A DNA stretch of 10,278 bases from CAZKTF01 sp964555565 (GTDB lineage: Bacteria; Planctomycetota; JAJSAM01; JAKLKS01), in the NCBI GenBank assembly GCA_964555565.1, contig CAZKTF010000127.1:1-10278 (forward strand), given 5' to 3'. The notes under the pieces were generated by a model. The model saw only the letters and a list, made by a program, of their open reading frames with translations, did not search any database and was not told where the DNA came from. Below, one piece after another: positions 1-6,064 of the stretch. The stretch's first letter is position 1, and each line of letters starts with the position of its first letter. The position numbers and the translations under genes were made by a program.

Positions 1-1031
1 GTCCGGAAGTAGAACTGCGGCCGGTAGTTGTTGAAGAACGGCGTGTGCCGGCCGCCCTCCTCCTTGCTCAGGACGTAGACCTCGGCCAGGAACTTCTTGT
101 GCGGGGTGATCGACTTCGGGGCCGCCAGGACCATGCCCCGCTCGATGTCCTCCTTCTCGATGCCGCGGAGGAGGACCCCCACGTTGTCGCCCGCCTCGCC
201 CGAATCGAGCGTCTTGTTGAACATCTCGACACCGGTGCAGACGGTGTCGCGGATCTCCTCGCGGAGGCCGATGACCTGGACGGCCTCGCCCATCTTGACC
301 CTGCCGCGCTCGATGCGCCCGGTGGCCACCGTGCCGCGACCCTTGATGGAGAAGACGTCCTCCACGGGCATCAGGAACGGCTTGTCCACCTCGCGGACCG
401 GCTGCGGGATCGTGGCGTCCACCGCGGTCATCAGCTCGTAGATGCACTTCACGGCCGCGTTGTCCGGGCCGAGGGGCTCCGTGGCCCTGTAGGCCGCGAG
501 GCTGTTCCCCCGGACCATCGGGATGGTGTCGCCCGGGAACTTGTACTGCTTCAGCAGGTCCCGGACCTCCATCTCCACCAGGTCGCGCAGCTCGGGGTCA
601 TCGACCAGGTCGATCTTGTTGAGGAAGACCACCAGGGCCGGAACGCCCACCTGCCGCGCGAGAAGGATGTGCTCGCGCGTCTGGGGCATCGGGCCGTCGG
701 CGGCGGACACGACGAGGATCGCCCCGTCCATCTGGGCCGCGCCCGTGATCATGTTCTTCACGTAGTCGGCGTGCCCGGGGCAGTCCACGTGCGCGTAGTG
801 GCGCTTCGCCGTCTCGTACTCGACGTGGGCCGCCGCGATGGTGACGGTCTTGGTCTCGTCGCGGACCGTGCCGCCCTTGGCGATCTCGGCGTAGTCCTTC
901 GCCTTGGTCTTGTTCTTCCAGGCGAGGGTCCGCGCGATGGCCGCCGTGAGCGTGGTCTTTCCGTGGTCCACGTGGCCGATGGTGCCGATGTTCACGTGCG
1001 GCTTGGTGCGCTGGAAGACTTCCTTCGCCAT
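1..1031 (-). CDS. tuf: Elongation factor Tu (3' end outside window)
   Basis: EF-Tu is the cytoplasmic GTPase that carries aminoacyl-tRNA to the ribosomal A site. The window holds the ATG start (1031-1029) and 343 codons of a protein usually about 395-400 aa; the C-terminal part lies beyond position 1. The N-terminus reads [20 protein letters not shown]. The GTPase motifs are GHVDHGKT (residues 19-26), DCPGH (83-87) and NKID (138-141). Domain 2 motifs such as [18 protein letters not shown] follow, then [10 protein letters not shown] in domain 3. Switch I is atypical: [14 protein letters not shown] (about 52-65) replaces the common ARGITI form but keeps the Thr of T-I. I recall this variant from planctomycete EF-Tu. 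A strong Shine-Dalgarno (GGAGGAGGAGG) ends 8 nt before ATG. tRNA-Thr and tRNA-Gly lie just upstream on the same strand, a common tuf arrangement, and co-transcription is likely. Identity is certain. Confidence 0.98.
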   Translation of the reverse strand, partial: MAKEVFQRTKPHVNIGTIGHVDHGKTTLTAAIARTLAWKNKTKAKDYAEIAKGGTVRDETKTVTIAAAHVEYETAKRHYAHVDCPGHADYVKNMITGAAQMDGAILVVSAADGPMPQTREHILLARQVGVPALVVFLNKIDLVDDPELRDLVEMEVRDLLKQYKFPGDTIPMVRGNSLAAYRATEPLGPDNAAVKCIYELMTAVDATIPQPVREVDKPFLMPVEDVFSIKGRGTVATGRIERGRVKMGEAVQVIGLREEIRDTVCTGVEMFNKTLDSGEAGDNVGVLLRGIEKEDIERGMVLAAPKSITPHKKFLAEVYVLSKEEGGRHTPFFNNYRPQFYFR

Positions 1032-1107
1032 CGGACGATCCTCCTCCTCCCGCCCTGTCCCGCGTCCCGTCCCGCGGCGGGCCCTGCCCGCCCCGGAGCC
1101 TCGCCCC

Positions 1108-1177
1108 GCCCCCGGCCCGCGGCCGGGTTCCGTCAGCCCGCAGCCCCCGGCCCGCGGCCGGGTTCCGTCAGCCCGCA
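1108..1177. repeat. 35-bp perfect tandem duplication with hairpin, between tRNA-Thr and tuf
   Basis: Two identical 35-bp copies lie at 1108-1142 and 1143-1177, ending 4 bp from the tRNA-Thr CCA end. Each copy contains CCCGGCC-CGC-GGCCGGG, a perfect 7-bp stem with a 3-nt loop. The duplication is in the spacer that would be transcribed (minus strand) between tRNA-Thr and tuf. It could form tandem hairpins that affect RNase processing, partial termination or mRNA stability. No T-tract follows, so it is not a canonical intrinsic terminator. The repeat is seen directly; its role is inferred. Confidence 0.9.
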
Positions 1178-1181
1178 GCAG

Positions 1182-1257
1182 TGGAGCTGCAGACGGGAAT
1201 TGAACCCGTGACCTCGTCCTTACCAAGGACGTGCTCTACCAGCTGAGCTACTGCAGC
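1182..1257 (-). tRNA. tRNA-Thr (anticodon GGT)
   Basis: Read on the minus strand, this is a full 76-nt cloverleaf with encoded CCA. The acceptor stem GCTGCAG/CTGCAGC is perfect and the discriminator is T. The D-arm is GCTC...GAGC. The anticodon stem CGTCC/GGACG encloses the loop TTGGTAA with anticodon GGT, which decodes ACC/ACU. The T-arm is ACGGG-TTCAATT-CCCGT. It sits 53 nt downstream of tRNA-Gly and 150 nt upstream of tuf, probably in the same transcript. Confidence 0.97.
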
Positions 1258-1310
1258 GTCGCCGGCCCGCCCGCCTCCGCTCCCGGCCCTTCCCAGGCCG
1301 TGCGGGCCTC

Positions 1311-1384
1311 TGGAGCGGGCGACGGGAATCGAACCCGCGTATCCGGCTTGGAAGGCCGGGGCTCTGCCATTGAGCTACGCCCGC
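1311..1384 (-). tRNA. tRNA-Gly (anticodon TCC)
   Basis: On the minus strand, a 74-nt cloverleaf with encoded CCA. The acceptor stem is GCGGGCG/CGCCCGC with discriminator T. The D-arm is GCTC...GAGC. The anticodon stem CCGGC/GCCGG holds the loop CTTCCAA (anticodon TCC, reads GGA/GGG). The T-loop is TTCGATT. It is the first gene of the probable tRNA-Gly/tRNA-Thr/tuf transcript. Confidence 0.97.
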
Positions 1385-1422
1385 CCGCGCCGGCTCCGCC
1401 CGGCACCACCATCCCGCCACGA

Positions 1423-1439
1423 GGCCCGCCACGCGGGCC
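1423..1439 (-). other. Leader hairpin upstream of tRNA-Gly
   Basis: GGCCCG-CCACG-CGGGCC forms a perfect 6-bp stem with a 5-nt loop. It lies between the predicted promoter and the tRNA-Gly 5' end, so it would be in the 5' leader of the tRNA-tuf transcript. It might act in leader processing. In sequence this GC-rich, a 6-bp stem has limited weight. Confidence 0.4.
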
Positions 1440-1483
1440 GCCACGGGACGGGGATAGACCCCGCCCGAGTCGTAAAGAGGCCA

Positions 1484-1512
1484 AGCCTAGGGAGTTCCCC
1501 GCGCACCCTCAA
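1484..1512 (-). promoter_or_regulatory. Candidate sigma70-type promoter for tRNA-Gly/tRNA-Thr/tuf
   Basis: On the minus strand, -35 TTGAGG (1512-1507) and -10 TAGGCT (1489-1484) are separated by exactly 17 bp. The sequence just upstream of -35 (GGAATTTG) is locally AT-rich, as in an UP element. Transcription would begin about 95 nt before tRNA-Gly. Only 3 of 6 bases match in the -10 box, though these include the key T1, A2 and T6. Confidence 0.45.
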
Positions 1513-1534
1513 CAAATTCCGGACCGGACTCCCA

Positions 1535-1663
1535 GGGGTCTGACCTTGGGCGCCCTAGGGGTCTGACCTCGCGCGCTCACGACGTGGCGCACTGGCGCTG
1601 ATCTTCGAAGCGCGCGGGGTCTGACCCCGTGCATGGACGGGGGTCTGACCCCGTGCATGGACG
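1535..1663. repeat. Cluster of four GGGGTCTGACC motifs, two as full GGGGTCTGACCCC dyads
   Basis: GGGGTCTGACC occurs at 1535, 1558, 1616 and 1640. The copies at 1616-1628 and 1640-1652 extend to GGGGTC-T-GACCCC, a perfect 6-bp dyad around a central T. They belong to two adjacent identical 24-bp units (1616-1639, 1640-1663) that also share GTGCATGGACG. The first two copies are about 23 bp apart. The cluster sits between the 3' end of the suf operon and the promoter of the tRNA-tuf unit. From memory, similar GGGGTCAGACCCC dyads occur as dispersed REP-like elements in GC-rich bacteria, sometimes near REP-associated transposases. That link is not tested here. Confidence 0.8.
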
Positions 1664-1673
1664 CCGAGGCTGC

Positions 1674-2201
1674 TCAGGCCCCGCCCCGCCGGCCGATCTG
1701 GACGACCGAGGGCCGGGCCCCCCCGCCGCAGGCGTCCCCCCCGCCGGGCCCCGCGTCCGGGGCCGGGGGCGTCTCCCCCGCGCGATCCTCCGACCGGGCC
1801 AGGTCCTCGAGGGTGTACCCGTCGAGGACGGCGTGGACCTTCTCGGCCAGCTCCGTCCAGAATCCGAGGATCCCGCACCCGCTCTGCTCGTGGATGCAGA
1901 CGTCCCGCGTTCCGGTGAAGGAGGCGCAGTGCCGCTCGAGCAGCGGCTCCCCGAGAGCCCGGGTCACGTCCCCCACGGTGATCTCCGCCGCGGGACGGGT
2001 CAGCAGGAATCCCCCGCGACTCCCGCGCACGCTCCCCACGAGGCCCGCGTGGCGCAGGCGCACCAGGAGCTGGGTGACGTACTCCGCGGTCATCCCCTCC
2101 CGGGCGGCGATCTCGCGGGCGGTCAGCGGTCCGGGGGCCCGGACACGGGCCAACTGCACCAGGCAGCGCAGGCCGTACTCCTCGAGCGCCGTGATCTTCA
2201 T
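1674..2201 (-). CDS. Rrf2-family [Fe-S]-type transcriptional regulator (IscR/SufR-like)
   Basis: A 175-aa DNA-binding protein of the Rrf2 family, probably a sensor of Fe-S cluster status that controls the suf operon. The N-terminus (MKITALEEYGLRCLVQLA) and the winged-helix region (REIAAREGMTAEYVTQLLVR, then GSRGGFLL at about 61-68) are typical. Three cysteines at C92, C102 and C109 lie in the linker where IscR has its cluster ligands (IscR C92/C98/C104); H91 and H104 are nearby. The spacing differs from IscR, so cluster type and fourth ligand are open. The last 30 or so residues are a Gly/Ala-rich tail not usual for the family. Start ATG at 2201 has GGGAGG 6 nt upstream and follows sufT by 22 nt. 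It is the last gene of the operon, whereas such regulators often come first. Confidence 0.93.
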   Translation of the reverse strand: MKITALEEYGLRCLVQLARVRAPGPLTAREIAAREGMTAEYVTQLLVRLRHAGLVGSVRGSRGGFLLTRPAAEITVGDVTRALGEPLLERHCASFTGTRDVCIHEQSGCGILGFWTELAEKVHAVLDGYTLEDLARSEDRAGETPPAPDAGPGGGDACGGGARPSVVQIGRRGGA

Positions 2202-2223
2202 GGCATGCCTCCCGTCCTCCGCC

Positions 2224-2688
2224 TCACCAGATCCCGAGCATCTCCTTCGCGGTCTCGGAGGCCATCTTCGTGGGGTCCCAGGCGGGTTCCCACACGAGCC
2301 GCACCTCCACGTCCTCCACCCCGGGGATCGTCCGCGCGGTATGGTCCACGGCGGCCATCAGCTCCGGGCCGATGGGGCAGCCGGGCCCCGTGAGGGTCAT
2401 CCGCACCTCGAGCTTCTTCCCGTCGGGGCTCACGTCCACGCCGTAGATGAGCCCCAGGTCCACGATGGAGATCATGAGCTCCGGGTCCTGGATGGGGCGC
2501 AGCGCCTCCATCACCGAGTCCGGGGTGGTCTTCCCGAGGACGAGGTCCCGGGCGGAGACAGGGGCATGGGTAGGGGTAGGGGCAGGGGCAGGGGCAGATG
2601 AAGGCGCAGGCGCAGGAGTCTGTCCGGTGCCCGTACCCCTACCCATACCCTTGCCCGCCTGGTCGTTCCCGTCGTTCCGTTCCTGCAT
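2224..2688 (-). CDS. sufT: SufT-like DUF59/MIP18 Fe-S maturation protein
   Basis: A 154-aa protein whose residues from about 55 to the end form a DUF59 (MIP18-like) domain. Diagnostic segments are IQDPELMISIVDLGLIYGV and MTLTGPGCPIGPELM, which includes the conserved Cys of the TGPGCP loop. SufT proteins help mature or deliver Fe-S clusters and are often encoded with sufS-sufU. Its ATG overlaps the sufU stop in TGATG, indicating translational coupling. The first 45 or so residues are an unusual low-complexity extension, Gly-rich (GKGMGRGTGTG) then Pro/Ala-rich (PAPAPSSAPAPAPTPTHAP), encoded by hexamer repeats with unusually many T-ending codons. An internal ATG at codon 15 could be an alternative start but would still leave most of the linker. 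Identity of the DUF59 domain is secure; the SufT role is by family and context. Confidence 0.93.
   Translation of the reverse strand: MQERNDGNDQAGKGMGRGTGTGQTPAPAPSSAPAPAPTPTHAPVSARDLVLGKTTPDSVMEALRPIQDPELMISIVDLGLIYGVDVSPDGKKLEVRMTLTGPGCPIGPELMAAVDHTARTIPGVEDVEVRLVWEPAWDPTKMASETAKEMLGIW
2562..2650. repeat. Inverted repeat and hexamer repeats with G-quadruplex motifs inside sufT
   Basis: Arms at 2562-2584 and 2628-2650 are reverse complements at 21 of 23 positions, with a 43-nt loop. The left part also contains five tandem hexamers (GGGTAG twice, then GGGCAG three times, 2568-2597) on the plus strand. The plus strand thus has at least five G3-4 runs with short loops. The sense (minus) strand of the right arm reads GGGTATGGGTAGGGGTACGGG, a G3N3 quadruplex motif in the sufT mRNA. 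It encodes the Gly-rich and Pro/Ala-rich linker. Confidence 0.88.
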
Positions 2689-3149
2689 CACTCCCCTCCC
2701 GTCTCCGTCGAGACCTTCCGCGGCACGCAGGGCTTCCCCGCCACCGCGTCCCCGAGCGTGACCCAGGGCAGGAGCGCGCACTTCACGCGCACCGGGAAAC
2801 GGGACACGCCCTCGAGCGCCTCGAGGTCCCCGAGGTCGGCGCGCGCGTCCCGCCCCCCGCCCTGGAGCATCCTCTTCACGGCATCGCCGAGGGCCGCCAC
2901 CTCGGCCAGCGACTTCCCGCGGACCTCCTCGACCATCATCGAGCCCGAGGACACGGAGATGGCGCAGCCCCGGGCGCGGTACTCCACGGCCTTCACGCGG
3001 TCCCCCTCGACCTCGAGGGCCACGGAGCACTCGTCCCCGCAGAGCGGGTTCTGCCCCTCGGCCCTCCGGTTCGCGCCGGGGACCGCGGCGGACCCGTGGG
3101 GGTCCCGGTAGTGCTCCAGGATGAGCTCGCGGTAGAGGTCTTCCAGCAT
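2688..3149 (-). CDS. sufU: SufU sulfur-transfer/scaffold-type protein
   Basis: A 153-aa SufU of the IscU-like fold. In this family it accepts persulfide sulfur from SufS through a zinc site and passes it to SufBCD. The N-terminus MLEDLYRELILEHYRDP is typical. Ligand residues are visible: C37 and D39 in NPLCGDEC, C62 in ARGCAIS, and C124 in VRVKCALLPW. The insertion that separates SufU from IscU is present (DLGDLEALEGVSRFPVRVK, about 105-123). No SufE or SufA is seen in the window, in line with a SufU-type system. Start choice is not certain: ATG 3149 gives the usual N-terminus but has a weak Shine-Dalgarno. A GTG at 3161 overlaps the sufS stop as GTGA and would add four residues, repeating the junction used upstream of sufS. 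The stop overlaps sufT. Confidence 0.96.
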   Translation of the reverse strand: MLEDLYRELILEHYRDPHGSAAVPGANRRAEGQNPLCGDECSVALEVEGDRVKAVEYRARGCAISVSSGSMMVEEVRGKSLAEVAALGDAVKRMLQGGGRDARADLGDLEALEGVSRFPVRVKCALLPWVTLGDAVAGKPCVPRKVSTETGGE

Positions 3150-3157
3150 CGCACCGG

Positions 3158-4411
3158 TCACCGGGTCGCCGGGACGGGGGTCCGGAAGCGGCGGCGGGCC
3201 CGGTCCAGGGCCGCGCAGAGGACATCGACCTCCTCCTCGAGGTTGTAGAGGTAGAACGAGGCCCGGGCCGTGGCCGTGAGCCCGAAGCGGGCCATGAGCG
3301 GCTGCGCGCAGTGGTGTCCCGCCCGCACGGCGATCCCCTCGGCGTCGAGGATCTGCGCCAGGTCGTGCGGGTGGACGTCCTCGAGGTGGAAGGAGAGGAC
3401 GCCCGGGCGCGCCTCGGGGTCGCGCGGGCCGAGGACGCGCACCCCCTCCATCCCCTCGAGCGCGCGCAGCGCGCGGGCCGTGAGGGCGACCTCGTGGCGG
3501 CGGACCGCGGCGGGGTCCAGCGCCTCGAGGTACTCCACCGCGGCCGCCAGGCCGACGCAGTCCGCCACCGACGGGGTCCCCGCCTCCCAGCGCCAGGGGG
3601 GGTCGTTCCAGGTGGCGCGCTCGAGCGTCACCCGGCGGACCATCTCGCCCCCGGCGAGGAAGGGCTCCATCTCGTCGCGCGCCTCGTCGGAGACCACGAG
3701 CACCCCGGCCCCCATGGGCCCGAGCATCTTGTGGGAGGAGAAGGCGAGGAAGTCGGCCCCGAGGGCCCCGAAGTCCGTCGTCCCGTGGGGGACCGACTGG
3801 GCGCCGTCCACCGCCACGCGGGCGCCCGCCCGCCGCGCCTCGGCGGCCATGGCCGCGACCGGGTTCTCGGTCCCGAGGACGTTCGACTTGGCCGTGAAGG
3901 AGACGAGGCGGGTGCGCGGGCCGAGGAGCCGGCCCCAGGCCTCCCGGTCGAGCGTCCCGTCCTCGCGCACGGGTACGAAGCGGAGGACCGCGCCCCGCTC
4001 CCGCGCCACGAGCTGCCACGGCACGAGGTTGCTGTGGTGCTCCATCTCGGTGAGCACGACCTCGTCCCCGGGGCCCAGGTGCCGCGCGCCCCAGGCGCGC
4101 GCGACGAGGTTCAGCGCCTCCGTGGCGTTGCGGGTGAAGATCACCGAGGCGGGGCCCGGCGCCCGCACGAAGCGCGCCACCGTCGCCCGCGCCCCCTCGT
4201 AGGCCGCCGTGGCGGCCTCCGCGAGCCGGTGGATCCCCCGGTGGACGTTGGCGTTCTCCTCCTCGTAGTAGCGGACCAGGCGGGCGATGACCTGGCGCGG
4301 CTTCTGCGTCGTGGCCGCGTTGTCCAGGTAGACGAGCGGCGGGAGGCCCGGGCGCGGGCTGAGGATCGGGAAGTCCTCCCGGACCCGGCGCGGATCGAAG
4401 GCGGCGCTCAC
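3158..4411 (-). CDS. sufS: SufS group II cysteine desulfurase
   Basis: A PLP enzyme that converts cysteine to alanine and a protein-bound persulfide for cluster assembly. From GTG 4411 it is 417 aa, close to the usual 405-420. Visible features are YLDNAATTQKP (28-38), NVHRGIHRLAE (55-65), H125 in EMEHHSNLVPWQ, D202 and Q205 in VAVDGAQSVPHG, and the Schiff-base lysine K228 in FSSHKMLGP. The catalytic cysteine C368 is in RAGHHCAQP, the short-loop pattern of SufS-type enzymes. The GTG start overlaps the Rieske stop codon as GTGA (4 nt), which fixes it well. A longer reading to 4621 would run back through the Rieske gene and is rejected. sufU follows after 8 nt or overlaps. Confidence 0.97.
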   Translation of the reverse strand: MSAAFDPRRVREDFPILSPRPGLPPLVYLDNAATTQKPRQVIARLVRYYEEENANVHRGIHRLAEAATAAYEGARATVARFVRAPGPASVIFTRNATEALNLVARAWGARHLGPGDEVVLTEMEHHSNLVPWQLVARERGAVLRFVPVREDGTLDREAWGRLLGPRTRLVSFTAKSNVLGTENPVAAMAAEARRAGARVAVDGAQSVPHGTTDFGALGADFLAFSSHKMLGPMGAGVLVVSDEARDEMEPFLAGGEMVRRVTLERATWNDPPWRWEAGTPSVADCVGLAAAVEYLEALDPAAVRRHEVALTARALRALEGMEGVRVLGPRDPEARPGVLSFHLEDVHPHDLAQILDAEGIAVRAGHHCAQPLMARFGLTATARASFYLYNLEEEVDVLCAALDRARRRFRTPVPATR

Positions 4412-4728
4412 AGGGCCTCGGCGTCCACGAAGACCCGCCCCTCGGAGACGCGGACCGGGACGGAGCGGATCGGGGTGGCCGCGGGCATCCGCGTCGCCCG
4501 CCCGTCCTCCAGGGAGAAGCGCGCCCCGTGCCGCGGGCACTCCACCTGGCACCCCTCCACGAAGCGCCCCTCCCCGAGCGGCCCGTCGTCGTGGCTGCAG
4601 CGGTCCTCGACGGCGAACCACCGGCCGCCGCAGCGGGCGAGGACCAGGCCGGCCCCGTCCACGACGGCCGGGTGGAGCGTCCCCTCCGCGAGCCCGGCCG
4701 CCCCGGGGACCTCGACCCAGCGCGGCAC
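4408..4728 (-). CDS. Rieske-type [2Fe-2S] ferredoxin within the suf operon
   Basis: A 106-aa soluble Rieske protein, similar to ferredoxin components of non-heme oxygenases or NirD-like proteins. The cluster motifs are C44-S-H46 in EDRCSHDDGPL and C64-P-R-H67 in VECPRHGARF, 17 residues apart. No membrane segment or signal is visible, so it is cytoplasmic. GTG start 4728 lies 1 nt after the sufD stop, with GGGGGAGGG overlapping the end of sufD as ribosome site; its stop overlaps the sufS start. I recall a similar Rieske gene beside sufD in actinobacterial suf operons. Its role is not settled; electron donation for cluster assembly, or a client carried along with its assembly machine, are both possible. 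The domain call is firm, the function inferred. Confidence 0.94.
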   Translation of the reverse strand: MPRWVEVPGAAGLAEGTLHPAVVDGAGLVLARCGGRWFAVEDRCSHDDGPLGEGRFVEGCQVECPRHGARFSLEDGRATRMPAATPIRSVPVRVSEGRVFVDAEAL

Positions 4729-4729
4729 G

Positions 4730-6031
4730 CTAGCCCTCCCCCAGGCGCGCGAGGACCGCCGCCCGGAGCGAGGCCGCGTGCGTCTCCCCCGGCACGCGCG
4801 CGAGGACCGGTTCGAGGAACCCGAGGACGATCGTGCGCTCCGCCTCGGCGAGGTCCAGCCCGCGGCTGCGGAGGTAGAAGAGCATCTCGGGGTCCACGGG
4901 GCCCGTGGAGGCGGCGTGGGAGCAGTGGACCTCGTGGGTCAGGATCTCGAGCTCGGGGATCGAGTCCGCGCGGGACTCGCGCGAGAGGAGGAGGTTGCGG
5001 TTCTCCTGGTGCGCGTCGCACCCGGGGGCCCCCTCGGCGATCCGGAGCCGCCCGGTGTAGGAGGCGCGTGCGCGCCCCGACAGGGCCACCTTCACGAGGA
5101 GGTCGCTGTGGGTGCGCGGGGCCGCGTGGTCCTGGAAGAAGTGGCTGTCCAGCTGCTGGCGCGCGGTCCCGAAGGACAGCCCCAGGACCTCGCTGCGGGC
5201 GTTGTCGCCGGCGAGGACGGCGCTCGCGTCCGTCTTGACGAGGCTCCCGCCGAGCCCCACGGAGAGGCTCGTGAGGAGCGCCCCGCGCTCCACCCGGGCC
5301 CGCTGGACGAGGTTCGCCCGCACCCTCATGCCGAAGGAGTTGAGCACCGTGTGGACGAGGCGCGCCCCGGGGGCGAGGAAGACCTCCGTCACCGCGTGGA
5401 CGAGCGCGGAGGAGTCCGCGTCGGATTCGAACTTCTCCACGACGGAAACCTCGGCGCCCTCCCCCACCACGAGGAGCGTCCGCGGGCAGCGGAGCGCGCC
5501 CGCCCCGCGCGGGGCCGCGTGCAGGAGGACGACGGGGTTCCCGGGACGCGCCCCGGCCGCCACCTCCACGAGGGAGCCCCCGGAGAAGAGCGCGAGGTTC
5601 AGGGCCTCGAACTTCCCCGTGTCCCCGTTCGAGAGGGACCCGAAGCGCCGGATCGCCTCGTCCCCCGTGAGGGCCTCGCCGAGGCCGGACACGCGGACCC
5701 CCGCCTGGTCCCCGCCCTCGCAGGCGGCGCCGCTCCCGTCGGGCCGGAACCCCTCGGGCCCGGAGGGCCCCTCCGGCCCGGAGGGCCCCTCCGGCCCGGC
5801 GGGCCCCTCCGGCCCGGCGGGATGGAACCCCTCCGGCCCGGAGGGATGGAACCCCTCGGGAAGGAGGCGCGCCGGGTCGGTGTAGCGCCAGAGGTGGAGG
5901 GCGCGCGGGGGCAGCGGGGCGGCGAGGTAGGCGTCGAGGGCGGCGCGGCGGCGCTCCCCGAGCGCGGGGGGCCCCCCGGCCGCGAGCCTCTCGACCTCGG
6001 CGGAGAGCGTCCCGTCGGCGATGGCGGTCAC
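4730..6031 (-). CDS. sufD: SufD, Fe-S scaffold complex subunit with collagen-like insert
   Basis: A 433-aa SufD, partner of SufB in the SufBC2D scaffold. The N-terminal helical part ends in LHLWRYTDPARLLPEG, matching the W-R-Y-T-D motif of the family. The beta-helix core and conserved C-terminus follow, with C370-S-H372 in VHCSHAASTGPVDPEMLFY; this His corresponds to the SufD histidine implicated in cluster formation at the SufB-SufD interface. RSRGLDLAEAERTIVLGFLE matches the shared SufB/SufD tail. Residues about 58-96 are a repeat-derived insert of Gly-Pro-Glu/Gly-Pro-Ser triplets not normal for SufD. The start is GTG 6031 with GAGGAA about 7 nt upstream, 33 nt after sufB. The stop is 1 nt before the Rieske start. 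Confidence 0.95.
   Translation of the reverse strand: MTAIADGTLSAEVERLAAGGPPALGERRRAALDAYLAAPLPPRALHLWRYTDPARLLPEGFHPSGPEGFHPAGPEGPAGPEGPSGPEGPSGPEGFRPDGSGAACEGGDQAGVRVSGLGEALTGDEAIRRFGSLSNGDTGKFEALNLALFSGGSLVEVAAGARPGNPVVLLHAAPRGAGALRCPRTLLVVGEGAEVSVVEKFESDADSSALVHAVTEVFLAPGARLVHTVLNSFGMRVRANLVQRARVERGALLTSLSVGLGGSLVKTDASAVLAGDNARSEVLGLSFGTARQQLDSHFFQDHAAPRTHSDLLVKVALSGRARASYTGRLRIAEGAPGCDAHQENRNLLLSRESRADSIPELEILTHEVHCSHAASTGPVDPEMLFYLRSRGLDLAEAERTIVLGFLEPVLARVPGETHAASLRAAVLARLGEG
5757..5858. repeat. 18/24-bp tandem repeat encoding Gly-Pro-Glu triplets in SufD
   Basis: Three 18-bp units (5757-5774, 5775-5792, 5793-5810) begin GGCCCGG and end CCCCTCC. Two 24-bp variants follow (5811-5834, 5835-5858) with an inserted ATGGAA-containing segment. 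A partial, diverged unit precedes them at 5741-5755. All lengths are multiples of three, so the sufD frame is kept. In protein order it reads EGFHPSGP, EGFHPAGP, then EGPAGP and EGPSGP units, with seven uninterrupted Gly-X-Y triplets. Confidence 0.92.
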
Positions 6032-6064
6032 GGTGCGGTTCCTCGGCGGGCCTCGGCCACCTCC

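Noticed and set aside
45..1211. A 388-codon plus-strand open frame
   Set aside because: It is antisense to tuf and crosses into tRNA-Thr; EF-Tu on the minus strand explains the region.
1385..1483. A further tRNA or small RNA between the predicted promoter and tRNA-Gly
   Set aside because: No T-arm or acceptor pairing is present; only a short 6-bp hairpin is seen.
2568..2597. The GGG(T/C)AG hexamers as a CRISPR or telomere-like array
   Set aside because: Units are only 6 bp with no spacers and lie inside sufT, in frame; they are a coding microsatellite.
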